Shown here one piece after another: positions 55,799-63,985 of a stretch of DNA of 64,000 nt (the stretch's first letter is position 1; every line of letters begins with the position of its first letter). The position numbers were made by a program, and so were the translations under genes. The DNA is from Fabrea salina (lineage: Eukaryota > Ciliophora > Heterotrichea > Heterotrichida > Fabreidae). The DNA lies in the NCBI GenBank assembly GCA_022984795.1, contig JALIHJ010000060.1:62001-126000 (forward strand), in the 5' to 3' direction. Below the pieces are notes generated by a model that saw only the letters and a program-made list of their open reading frames with translations, ran no database searches and had not been told where the DNA came from.

Positions 55799-57379
55799 TT
55801 AAACAGTTTGGATGCGGTTAAAGGGTTCCTCAAGAGACTCAGAGGCTCTTTGAAGTTCTTGTTTGAGTTTTTGGACTGGAAGTTTTTCCTTAGAAGCTTT
55901 GGAGTAGTACTTAGGGTTGACTTGGGAGCTGTACTTAGAACGCGAGGCAGTGAACTTAGTGTACCTGGGTCCTTCTTTTTTTTCTTGGAAAACCATTGGG
56001 TACTGGATGGCATGCTTGAGTTGTCTGTAGGCTTGCTGCAGCTCCAAAGCCGAGTCGTAGTCTTTGTTGTTTCCCAAAAACTGTCTGCAGAGTTCTCTGA
56101 ACTTATCCAGTTTAGAAGAAAACTGCTTGTTAGGGTTCTTTTTGCTTTCAGCTTCTGTAATGAAGAAGAGTTGGTTTTGTCCACTGCCTCTGGTTTGGAT
56201 GGCACTTTCCCTGTCGTTGCTAGGAGTGTAGATGTCTTTGTAGTCTCTGTTTTCTATTGCAGGAGGAAAGACTTCTTCGTCCATTTCAGAGTTAGAGTTC
56301 ATTTCGGATATAGGAATTGTTCCCATGTTCTTAGACAACTCCACTCCAAAGAGTTGGTTCTTAAGAGCAGCGTTGTAGTCTTGGGTCACGTAGGCAATAG
56401 GTCTTGCGTAAGGAGGTCTTTTGGCTTTGCGCATAGGGAACTCGTTGATAACTGTAGCTGATAAGTTAGTTAACAGTAGGTTTTCAAGTTCTTCGGTTTC
56501 TTGCTTTTTAGCAAAGGGGTTCCCAGTGATTGTTAGAACTTGCAGAGTTTGGAAGTCAGCAGCTGGGTAAAGGTTTTCTTCTGAATCAACCCAGTTGTAC
56601 GAGAAGTCAAGTTCTTTCAAGTGAATAAAAGAGTCGGCATTCAGTGCTTCTGAGTGAATTCCTCTGAGTTTGTTGCGAGCCAAGTCGAGTTTTTGCAAAC
56701 TAGGAATACTTGCTAGGGCTCTGAACAACAATGAAGCTGAAAACAAAACACTGTCACTGGAGAACCCGTTTGACCCCAGCTTAAGTTCTTGCAAAGCTTT
56801 GAAGTAACTTAGGTCTTCAGGAAGAGTGCAAAGGTCGTTGTTGGAAAGATCTAAAATACTGAGTCTAGGCAAAGAACCTAAGTTAAGGATAGTTTGTGCT
56901 GAGACGCAGTTAAAACTAAGGTTAAGGGTTTCGAGGCACCTGAAGCTAGGAAAAGACAGTTCAGGGATTTGGGTTATTTTATTGCACATAAGCGTTAGGT
57001 CAGTTAAGCTTTCTAAGTTTCTAATAAGTCCTAAGTCAATACAGTTATCTGACAAGTCGAGTTTGGAAAGTGAAGTGAAGTACTTAAGATCTTCTTCAAC
57101 TACATCAGAAATCCCTGCTCCACGCAGTTGAACTGTCACTACTTCGTTAGGCATCTCAAGTTTACTTGCTTCTAAAAGTAGAAAGCCGTCAAGTATTTTG
57201 TTGTAGATAGTGGGCTTGAAAGACTTAGGAGTTTCTTTGTAAAAAGCGTTGAAGGGGTCTTTCCTTAAGTGGCGGGGTTTTTTAGGTTTTCTTTGCTTGA
57301 TTTCAGTGTCGATGTTTTGGACTTTGATAGGAAAGGCTTGTCTTTCTTGGTTTTTGCGGAAACTGGCTCTAAAGGACAT
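55799..57379 (-). CDS. Leucine-rich repeat protein, possibly XRRA1-like
   Basis: 526 aa. LRRs of the type LSKLDLSDNCIDL and LSILDLSNNDLCTLPEDL span about 80-260. A spacer then leads to a long hydrophilic tail with Ser/Lys/Gln-rich segments. The basic head (about 1-45) reads RKNQERQAFPIKVQNIDTE. LRR order and the tail resemble XRRA1/LRRC-type proteins of flagellated eukaryotes, but that is only a loose similarity. LRRs give protein binding; nothing else is clear. Its ATG is 12 nt from the divergent lipin ATG. Confidence 0.75.
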   Translation of the reverse strand: MSFRASFRKNQERQAFPIKVQNIDTEIKQRKPKKPRHLRKDPFNAFYKETPKSFKPTIYNKILDGFLLLEASKLEMPNEVVTVQLRGAGISDVVEEDLKYFTSLSKLDLSDNCIDLGLIRNLESLTDLTLMCNKITQIPELSFPSFRCLETLNLSFNCVSAQTILNLGSLPRLSILDLSNNDLCTLPEDLSYFKALQELKLGSNGFSSDSVLFSASLLFRALASIPSLQKLDLARNKLRGIHSEALNADSFIHLKELDFSYNWVDSEENLYPAADFQTLQVLTITGNPFAKKQETEELENLLLTNLSATVINEFPMRKAKRPPYARPIAYVTQDYNAALKNQLFGVELSKNMGTIPISEMNSNSEMDEEVFPPAIENRDYKDIYTPSNDRESAIQTRGSGQNQLFFITEAESKKNPNKQFSSKLDKFRELCRQFLGNNKDYDSALELQQAYRQLKHAIQYPMVFQEKKEGPRYTKFTASRSKYSSQVNPKYYSKASKEKLPVQKLKQELQRASESLEEPFNRIQTV

Positions 57380-57391
57380 TGTTATTTAAAG
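57380..57391. promoter_or_regulatory. 12-nt divergent spacer
   Basis: TGTTATTTAAAG between the LRR-protein and lipin ATGs. The TTATTTAA core again resembles the AT-rich start context used across this window. Confidence 0.5.
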
Positions 57392-59101
57392 ATGAATACA
57401 TTAGGAAGACTAGTATCAGGAATTACAAATGCTTTTGACTTTAACTCAGCTACTCTTTCAGGGGCTTTGGACGTGATAGTAATCAAGCACCCTGACGGTT
57501 CTTTGCACTGTACTCCTTTTCACGTGAGGTTTGGGAAGCTTAAGCTTTTGCGCAGTCGCGAAAAAACAATCCGTCTCTTAGTTAACGGAGAGTCCACAGA
57601 AATCAGAATGAAACTTGGAAACGCAGGGGAAGCCTTTTTTGTAGAGGAAACTGAACAGAAAGTAGAGACTGAACTAAGCACTTCCCCAATTCTTTCTCCT
57701 GACAGCAGTTCTCCCCCAATAGCTCCTATTAGCATAGGAGAAGAAGAAGAGAAACAAGTAGAAATGCTGCTTCCTCAGAGTCCTAACTCTGTTATGAAGG
57801 AACTCGACTTGCCTAAGCAAAGTGCTTGGCAGTGGCTTTGGGGCAAACCTCCTCAAAAGAAGGAAACCACTAAACCTCCTGAAAAACCTAAGTCCTTGTT
57901 TGGGTCTATCTTTGGAATGTTTGGCTCCAAACAAGAAGACAGTGAACTCGAAATGAGTTTGTGTGGAGGCCTTATTGCAGGCTGTGAAGACTTAGAAACT
58001 TTGTTTGCTGAAAACAAAGTGAGCTTTGAAGTCTTTTCTGAAGACCCTTGGAAAATCATAGGCAATCCTAACTTGATGTTTAAAATTGAAGGGAAGTTGT
58101 ACAACGTTGAGTCAGGAATTCCGCTTATTTTGTCAATTTTAGCTTTCAACCAAGAAGTAGGCACTGAAAACAAAGAACCTAAGGAAGAAGATAAGATGGA
58201 GCAACTAGAGTTGCCTCCTCTAGAACAAAGCTCTGAAACCATAGTTACTGAAGAAAGTGTAGACGAGTTCCCTGAAGTGCATCCTTCTGAGGACACTAAG
58301 TCTTCTGACTCAGAAAAAAGAACTAAATACTTCAAAAAAACACTTAGACTTAACTCAGAGGAACTAGTTAAACTCAAATTAAAACCAGGAGTGAACAGTG
58401 TAGTTTACACAGTAAACAGCAGTTTCCAAGGACAACAGTCCATTGAAGGCAAGATTTATCTGTGGGATTCAGACAGCAAAATAGTGATTTCTGACATAGA
58501 CGGAACCATTACTAAGTCAGACATTTTAGGACACATCCTACCAATGGTAGGCAAGGACTGGAGTCACCCTGGAGTAGTTAACCTCTACAACAGCATTATA
58601 CGCAACGGGTACAAAATCATATACCTGTCCTCACGAGCTATAGGACAAGTCCGCACCACAAAAGAGTACTTAGGTTCTGTGTCCCAAAACAACAAAGGAC
58701 TACCTGACGGCCCTGTTTTAATGTCTCCAGACAGGCTCATTGAGTCCTTCGTGAGAGAAGTAATTAAAAGGGTCCCCCAAAAGTTCAAAGCCGGGGTTTT
58801 GAGAGACGTTGCAGGACTCTTTCCCAACGAACGAAACCCTTTTTACGCAGGCTTTGGCAACAGAGACAGTGACGCCATTGCTTATCGGGCTGCTGGTGTG
58901 CCTCTGCACAAAATCTTTATTATTAACCCTAGTGGTGCAGTTTTTGTGTTTAACAATACTTTTTGCAAAACATACACTGAGATCAACACTCTTGTTTCGG
59001 AGATCTTTCCAAACATAATTGGTTTAATTTCAGACGAGGAATACAGCAACATAAACTTCTGGAGAGTGCCTTTTCCACAGATACTAGAAGAACTTGACTA
59101 A
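57392..59101 (+). CDS. LPIN: Lipin, Mg-dependent phosphatidate phosphatase
   Basis: 569 aa from ATG 57392; an in-frame upstream stretch lacks ATG and overlaps the LRR gene. The N-LIP domain is MNTLGRLVSGITNAFDFNSA, then LSGALDVIVIKHPDG. The C-LIP HAD domain has the catalytic DIDGTITKSD near residue 370 and the later GFGNRDSDAIAYRAAGVP loop. Both catalytic Asps of DxDxT are present. Lipin converts phosphatidate to diacylglycerol for glycerolipid synthesis and controls ER/nuclear membrane growth. The linker is acidic and Pro-rich, shorter than in animals. The TAA is one base from the next convergent stop. Confidence 0.93.
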   Translation: MNTLGRLVSGITNAFDFNSATLSGALDVIVIKHPDGSLHCTPFHVRFGKLKLLRSREKTIRLLVNGESTEIRMKLGNAGEAFFVEETEQKVETELSTSPILSPDSSSPPIAPISIGEEEEKQVEMLLPQSPNSVMKELDLPKQSAWQWLWGKPPQKKETTKPPEKPKSLFGSIFGMFGSKQEDSELEMSLCGGLIAGCEDLETLFAENKVSFEVFSEDPWKIIGNPNLMFKIEGKLYNVESGIPLILSILAFNQEVGTENKEPKEEDKMEQLELPPLEQSSETIVTEESVDEFPEVHPSEDTKSSDSEKRTKYFKKTLRLNSEELVKLKLKPGVNSVVYTVNSSFQGQQSIEGKIYLWDSDSKIVISDIDGTITKSDILGHILPMVGKDWSHPGVVNLYNSIIRNGYKIIYLSSRAIGQVRTTKEYLGSVSQNNKGLPDGPVLMSPDRLIESFVREVIKRVPQKFKAGVLRDVAGLFPNERNPFYAGFGNRDSDAIAYRAAGVPLHKIFIINPSGAVFVFNNTFCKTYTEINTLVSEIFPNIIGLISDEEYSNINFWRVPFPQILEELD

Positions 59102-59102
59102 G

Positions 59103-59633
59103 TTAAGAATTAACAGGCCTTGCATTTTTAGTAGTGCTCATATCTCTCATGCTTTCTGAGTGGTATTTGAACATCCAGTTTCCTTCAGTTCCTAGTGCTT
59201 TTTCGATTTGTTTGAATATTGCAAAGTTGTGCTGTGACACCCACACTTGCAAAAGGACTTCTTTGGACTTGGCAGACACCATTACTCCTTGCACGTCTTC
59301 TCCCAGACCCCCCCTTGCACACTCAACTAACAAGTCTTCCCAAACTTGGTTGGTTTCAGAGCAGCGTTTGAGTCTTTGCAAAAAGCAACCCCCATCTGGA
59401 AAATACTCCCACATAGGTTTGATTTGGTCCTTGAAAAAGGCAAGGTTCCAGTTAGGCTTCATTTCAGTAGGCTTCCTCAGATAAGAGTAAGCGCTTGCGA
59501 ATTCTTGAATTGTAGTTACAGTAGCTAGGGGAACTAGTTCTAGTTGGTACTTTCGAGTGACTTCTTGTTTAGAGGTGTTTTTGGGAAGACAAGAGTACCA
59601 AAACACCCAAGGAAAAAATAGCTCGTTCTCCAT
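59103..59633 (-). CDS. eIF4E-family cap-binding protein (4EHP-like)
   Basis: 176 aa from ATG 59633; the frame extends upstream only from non-ATG codons. The motifs WVFWYSCLP, MKPNWNLAFFKDQIKPMWEY and NQVWEDLLVE are the eIF4E fold, with the cap-stacking Trp in PMWEY. At the other stacking position the sequence reads KYQLELVPL, so Tyr or a neighbour replaces Trp56, as in class II eIF4E/4EHP. The GG-x-W motif before the second strand is GGCFL. It may bind cap weakly and repress rather than activate translation; that is an inference. It lies 7 nt downstream of citrate synthase. Confidence 0.82.
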   Translation of the reverse strand: MENELFFPWVFWYSCLPKNTSKQEVTRKYQLELVPLATVTTIQEFASAYSYLRKPTEMKPNWNLAFFKDQIKPMWEYFPDGGCFLQRLKRCSETNQVWEDLLVECARGGLGEDVQGVMVSAKSKEVLLQVWVSQHNFAIFKQIEKALGTEGNWMFKYHSESMRDMSTTKNARPVNS

Positions 59634-59640
59634 TTTGAAT

Positions 59641-60960
59641 TTAATTAGCAATATGTTCTAGTTCTGTTAAACTCAAACTTAAAGGCCTTTCAATAGGCAT
59701 CATCAGCCCCCTAGCCCAGACTGAACTTGCCGATACGCCAATTGCTCTTGACACTCCAAATAACACTGTAAAGAACTCGTGCTCTTTGAGTCCGTAATGG
59801 TAAAGCAAAGCTCCACTGTGCGCGTCTACGTTTGGATAGGGGCTTTTGGCTTTTCCTTGTTCTTGCAGCACCTTTGGAATGACTTCGTAGCACTGAGCAA
59901 CAATATTGCAAAGGGGGTCGTCTTTAATCATATCTTGGGCAAACTCCATCTGTATGAGAAACCGGGGGTCAGTTACACGCAGTACTGCGTGTCCGTATCC
60001 GGGAACCAGTTTCCCACTAGCTAAGGTTTTCTTAACGTAAGACTCAATTTCTGAGTTAGAAGGCGAACTTCCTACTGAGTCCCAGAGTTCAAGCAGCCAT
60101 ACCAGTACTTCTTGGTTGGCTAGTCCGTGCAGTGGGCCTGCAAGTCCGTTGAGTCCTGAAGCATAAGCTTGGAAGATGTCTGTTAGTGCTGAGTTAATCA
60201 TTGAAGTAGTGTGTGTACTTACGTTGCCTCCTTCATGGTCGCAGTGAATAGTTAAGTAAAGCCTCAGCATCTCAAAAAAGTTACCTTCGCTCCAACCAAG
60301 CATCCTTCCAAAGTTCTCAGACAAGTCACAGTCCAAAGTAGGAGGTATAGTTCGCATGTCTTTGTAGCAGTTCCTGTAAATAATTGCTGCAATTCTGGGT
60401 ATTTTAGCAACTAGGTTGAGTCCGTCTTCTAAAGTAGGTTTCCAGTAGTCTTGTTTTTTAAGGCCTTTCAAGTAGCTTTTGTGGAAGTGATTTTCCACAG
60501 ACAAAGAAGCTACTCCCATTGAAAGCTGAGTCATAGGGTGCAGGTCCCTAGGCAAACTATTGAGCATACTAAGAGTGTAACTAGGAATATGCGCACGAGC
60601 AGCAAGTTCTCCAGAAAGCTCTTCAAGCTGGAGGAAAGTAGGAATTTCCCCTGTAAGGAGGAGCCAAAAGATTGCTTCTGGAGGGGGTTCTTTGTGCTTT
60701 TTAGGAAGGCTTTCTTTGACTTCAGGGATAGATAACCCCCTGAACTTAACCCCAGCGTAGGGATCTAACTTAGAAGTTTGGTAAAAGAGTCCTTTCATGC
60801 CTCGCATTCCCTTTACAAGCTGGTCACTGTATATTTGGTCTACTTCTTTATTGGTGTCTGAAGCTTTGACCCTACTTAGTGTTTCCCTGCCTAGTTCTAT
60901 TTTTTCCTCTAAAGTTCTTTTGAGTGAAGAAACCCTTCGGGCGAGTGTTTTGCCAAGCAT
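59641..60960 (-). CDS. CS: Citrate synthase, mitochondrial type
   Basis: 439 aa, length and sequence of eukaryotic type I citrate synthase. The three catalytic positions are seen: His in LAGPLHGLANQEV, His in GYGHAVLRVTDPR, and Asp in NVDAHSGALLYHYG. The N terminus (MLGKTLARRVSSLKRTL) is basic and amphipathic, as expected for a mitochondrial presequence. No PTS1 or PTS2 is evident, so this is the TCA-cycle enzyme rather than the glyoxylate one. Its ATG is 20 nt from the divergent RING gene ATG. Confidence 0.95.
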   Translation of the reverse strand: MLGKTLARRVSSLKRTLEEKIELGRETLSRVKASDTNKEVDQIYSDQLVKGMRGMKGLFYQTSKLDPYAGVKFRGLSIPEVKESLPKKHKEPPPEAIFWLLLTGEIPTFLQLEELSGELAARAHIPSYTLSMLNSLPRDLHPMTQLSMGVASLSVENHFHKSYLKGLKKQDYWKPTLEDGLNLVAKIPRIAAIIYRNCYKDMRTIPPTLDCDLSENFGRMLGWSEGNFFEMLRLYLTIHCDHEGGNVSTHTTSMINSALTDIFQAYASGLNGLAGPLHGLANQEVLVWLLELWDSVGSSPSNSEIESYVKKTLASGKLVPGYGHAVLRVTDPRFLIQMEFAQDMIKDDPLCNIVAQCYEVIPKVLQEQGKAKSPYPNVDAHSGALLYHYGLKEHEFFTVLFGVSRAIGVSASSVWARGLMMPIERPLSLSLTELEHIAN

Positions 60961-60980
60961 ATTTAATAATTCCTATAGAT
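60961..60980. promoter_or_regulatory. 20-nt divergent spacer
   Basis: ATTTAATAATTCCTATAGAT between citrate synthase and the first RING gene; AT-rich. Confidence 0.45.
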
Positions 60981-61808
60981 ATGGAAACAGCTAACAGAAA
61001 TATGGAGCTTAATGAACATGGCAGTGAAGAGGCGGCTTTGTTAGGAAATGACTCTTCTAGAAGAGTCAGGGGCAGTGTGGAGGAAGCTATGCTTAGAAGT
61101 ATGGAATCTTCAAACTATTTAGTAATTCTTTTTGGCTTAGTTTCAGTCGCAAAAGTAAGCTCTAGGTAGATCACTACAAGTATTGTGATTCTAAGCACAG
61201 CTGAGACAGACACTTCTGAGCCTATCGACTTGTTTGTGTGGGGTTGTGTAATCATAGATTTTGCGTTTATGGTGCTCCTCATAGCGAAGTTTTTTGCGTC
61301 TATTTACGAAGTTAGCTACACAGTCAAGCAATCCATAAGGTTAGCAGAGGGTTCAGTCTCCTTGGTATACATAGGCTGGCAAGTAACAGGGAATGTATGG
61401 TTCTACTCCTGCGGAGACTGCTTTTCAGAAGCCCCTGAGCTTTCAGGACTTGCACTAGGACTTATAATTTTGGGCTACATATACTTGTGCACGCCTTTGT
61501 TTTTTTTCTGTTGTTTGTGCACTTGTTTGCCTGTGCTGCTTGTAGTGCTTTTTTTCTTAAACAGAGGCACGAGGAACCCAGCTTCAGAAACTCTGTTGAG
61601 GTCGCTTAAAACTGAGAACTTCGACTCTTCAGTGCACACTAGAGAAAGAAGCTGCCCTATTTGTTCAGAAGACTTCTCGAACGGAGACTCCATAGTTGTT
61701 TTGCCCTGCCAAGCAGGACATTATTTCCACGAGACTTGCGGTAAAAGGTGGCTGCAAGTAAACGCTACCTGTCCACTTTGCAGAGAAGACCTTATGTCGG
61801 AAAACTAA
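60981..61808 (+). CDS. Membrane RING-finger protein, copy 1
   Basis: Exons join(60981..61154,61170..61808), 270 aa. The spliced frame reads LVSVAK|ITTSIVILSTAETD. Four hydrophobic segments (about 50-75, 80-105, 150-175 and 165-185) surround a short loop with the motif GNVWFYSCGDCF. The RING (CPICSEDFSNGDS, then CQAGHYFHETCGKRW, then CPLC) has eight ligands, with C-x3-H-x2-H-x2-C instead of the usual C-x-H spacing. It is likely a membrane E3 ubiquitin ligase. A tandem paralogue follows 33 nt downstream. Confidence 0.85.
61155..61169 (+). other. 15-nt intron (RING copy 1)
   Basis: GTAAGCTCTAGGTAG, A at position 10, phase 0, ending in TAG. It sits at the same place as the first intron of RING copy 2. 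Confidence 0.93.
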
Positions 61809-61841
61809 GTTTAAATCTTATATTACCGTTTTTCCTCGTAA

Positions 61842-62705
61842 ATGTCTGAAGCACAAAGCGGAGAACTAATGGGGGAACCCTATTCTATGCTAGAAGAAGA
61901 AGAGTTCAAAGAAACTGAAGCCTTGCTTCCTAGGATAGCCCAAAACATGGAAGGTTCAGAGGTGATGTCCAACATCACTAGTTTGTATGCCAACTCTATT
62001 TACATTTTGGTTCCAGCAGTAATCTTGAGCTCTGCTAAGGTAAACACCAAGTAGATCATTGCTTCCTCTATTGTACTTGGAATTTCTTCAGGGGACACTG
62101 AAGAACCCATTGAAACCTTTGTAATTGGAATGCTGGTGATAGACAGTGTATTTCTATTCATCTGCATTTTTAGGTGTGTAGGAAGATCTTACCAGAGTTC
62201 AAAAATGTTTTCAGTTGCCAATTACTTAGACTCTGTTTTGATACTGTAAGTGCTAAGCAGGGCTTACATTACCTTCCAAGTTTTAGGCAATGTATGGTAC
62301 TACAAATGCGATAACTGTTTAGACAACGCTCCTGAACTCAGCATCTTAACCTTGATTTACATAATACTGGGGTACTTGTTTTTGAGTTTGCCGTGTTGCT
62401 TGTTTACCATGATATGCTTGTGCCTTCCGTTCTTGATCACTGTGTTTTTGTGGATAGTAAGAGGAGCTAACAAAGAAGGCCAAATAAGAACACTGCCTCC
62501 TGAAGTCTACAGTTCTGCACAACATACACAGTCCAGAAACTGCACTATTTGCCACGTGCCTTTTGTAGACGGAGTAAGGATAATACCTTTCCCTTGCAAC
62601 TCAAGACACGTTTTCCACGAAGAGTGTGCTAAAAGCTGGATTAACTGCGGGTACGAGTTCTGTCCTACTTGCAAGCAAAACTTAACTCAAAGTGATACAG
62701 AATAA
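61842..62705 (+). CDS. Membrane RING-finger protein, copy 2
   Basis: Exons join(61842..62039,62055..62245,62261..62705), 277 aa. Splices give SSAK|IIASSIVLG and DSVLIL|LAYITFQVLGNVWYYKCDN. It has the same plan as copy 1: acidic head, four membrane segments, GNVWYYKCDNC loop, and RING with CTICHVPFVDG, CNSRHVFHEECAKSW and CPTC. The unusual C-x3-H spacing is shared. The first intron is at the homologous site in both copies; the second is absent from copy 1. Likely an E3 ligase; substrate unknown. Confidence 0.85.
62040..62054 (+). other. 15-nt intron 1 (RING copy 2)
   Basis: GTAAACACCAAGTAG, A at position 10, phase 0, homologous to the intron of copy 1. Confidence 0.93.
62246..62260 (+). other. 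15-nt intron 2 (RING copy 2)
   Basis: GTAAGTGCTAAGCAG, A at position 10, phase 2. Reading through it meets an in-frame stop, and removal joins LIL to AYITF through a split Leu codon. Confidence 0.92.
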
Positions 62706-62709
62706 TGGA

Positions 62710-63282
62710 TTAATTACGCTTAACTTTTTTAGTAGCAGTTTGGGGCTCAGAAGCTTTTCTTTTGATAGCTTTGCTTCTAGTTACTACTCCTTCAGACTTA
62801 TTTTCAAGTTCTTTCCTCATCCTAGTGTACCACTCAGGCACAGGACGTTTTTTCCAAGTAGCAAACCTGTGCTTGGCCCCCACGTAGTAATTCCTGTAAC
62901 TCAACACAGGGTCTTCGCACTTGTACTCTTCAGGCATGGCTAAGGCAAACTTGGTTAAGCCTAGGTCAGGAATGTTGGGTTCTTGCAAACTTGCAACAAC
63001 GTCCCAGCTTTTGTGGTTTTCATCTCTGTTGTACCTGTACTTGAACTCTTCGTTAAGTGCTTCTGTAAGGTCCCGCAGCCACCTCCAGTTAGAAAGTGAC
63101 TCTTTGGCCCACAGTGTACAGGGGTGTTTTTTGTGCGCAGGTTTGTAAGGTGCTTCAACTCCTGTAAGCCATAGCACAGTGCAGAGCATCTGAGCTGACT
63201 CCAGAATCATTTTGACTATATGCTTGTCGCAGTGGTAAAGTGCACACTTTTTAACCTTTAAACTTAAAGCGAAAATGTTCAT
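62710..63282 (-). CDS. Protein of a phage/large-DNA-virus family, with nuclear tail
   Basis: 190 aa. The start MNIFALSLKVKKCALYHCDKH and VKMILESAQMLCT resemble a family common in phages and large DNA viruses, some of which carry a pyrimidine-dimer glycosylase label; I cannot confirm that activity. Other conserved blocks are HPCTLWAKESLSNWRWLRDL and PVLSYRNYYVGAKHRFATWKKR. The C terminus (KAIKRKASEPQTATKKVKR) looks like a bipartite nuclear import signal, absent from viral versions as far as I know. Codon use looks like its neighbours. The frame is intact, so it appears domesticated. A nuclear DNA-related role is an inference. Confidence 0.65.
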   Translation of the reverse strand: MNIFALSLKVKKCALYHCDKHIVKMILESAQMLCTVLWLTGVEAPYKPAHKKHPCTLWAKESLSNWRWLRDLTEALNEEFKYRYNRDENHKSWDVVASLQEPNIPDLGLTKFALAMPEEYKCEDPVLSYRNYYVGAKHRFATWKKRPVPEWYTRMRKELENKSEGVVTRSKAIKRKASEPQTATKKVKRN

Positions 63283-63298
63283 TACTGAAACTGCTGAG

Positions 63299-63985
63299 TT
63301 AAAATGGAATTTTAATATTCTTTAACGAGTGCCTTTTTTTAATCTGTTTTCTGGTTTTTAACTGTGGAAGCGAAGCAGACAGTTCGTCGAAGAAAAGTAT
63401 CACTTGTTGTTCTTTAAACTGAAGTGAGTTTTGTAACACATTGACTTCATGCTGGAGTTGTTTGACTTCGTAATTCTCGGGATACTTTCTTTCAGAAGTA
63501 ACAGTTTGAAGTTGGGACTTGTACTGGTTCTTTTTTATTCTGAGGTTGGAAGCTTGGGTTTGCACTTGTTCCTGTTTCTTAGAAAGCAGTTTTATTTCCT
63601 TTGAAGTTTGAGTCAGTTCTGACTTGTAGTGCTTTTCAAGGATTTTAGCCCTGTTTTGCATGTAGTCTAATATTTTAGCTTTCAAAGTGTTTTGGCTCCA
63701 AAGAACTAAGAACTTAGTTTTCTGTTTGTTTTGGAATCTTTTAACTAAACTAACCAAGCTAAGCAGGGTTCTTTTGATGTAGTATAAAGTTTGAATATTG
63801 GATTGAGTAACTGTGCGCCACTTTAAGAAGTAATTGAGCTGGTGGACTTTGAATTTCCGACGTGCAAGGGAGCAAAGAGTCTCAAGTATAGTTTGCATAA
63901 GCACAATAGAAAAGTTGTTTTTTTCTTGATCGTAGTCAACCTCAGAGTTGCTTCCGGACTCATCTGGCGTAGAGGGTTCAGAGGG
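63299..63985 (-). CDS. Coiled-coil protein with Sfi1-like motifs, 5' part outside window
   Basis: The frame is open back to 63985, where a 15-nt intron begins. It gives 228 residues of a longer protein without a native ATG start in view. The exon starts PSEPSTPDESGSNSEVDYD (acidic). Repeated short basic/aromatic motifs follow (LNYFLKWRTVTQ, KFLVLWSQNT), like the L...F-x2-W units of Sfi1/centrin-binding proteins. The remainder is coiled coil and basic. A basal-body role is plausible but not shown. Confidence 0.7.
   Translation of the reverse strand, partial: PSEPSTPDESGSNSEVDYDQEKNNFSIVLMQTILETLCSLARRKFKVHQLNYFLKWRTVTQSNIQTLYYIKRTLLSLVSLVKRFQNKQKTKFLVLWSQNTLKAKILDYMQNRAKILEKHYKSELTQTSKEIKLLSKKQEQVQTQASNLRIKKNQYKSQLQTVTSERKYPENYEVKQLQHEVNVLQNSLQFKEQQVILFFDELSASLPQLKTRKQIKKRHSLKNIKIPF

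Noticed and set aside
57269-57391. N-terminal extension of lipin
   Set aside because: It has no ATG and overlaps the divergent LRR gene. The MNTLGRL start at 57392 is the conserved family N terminus.
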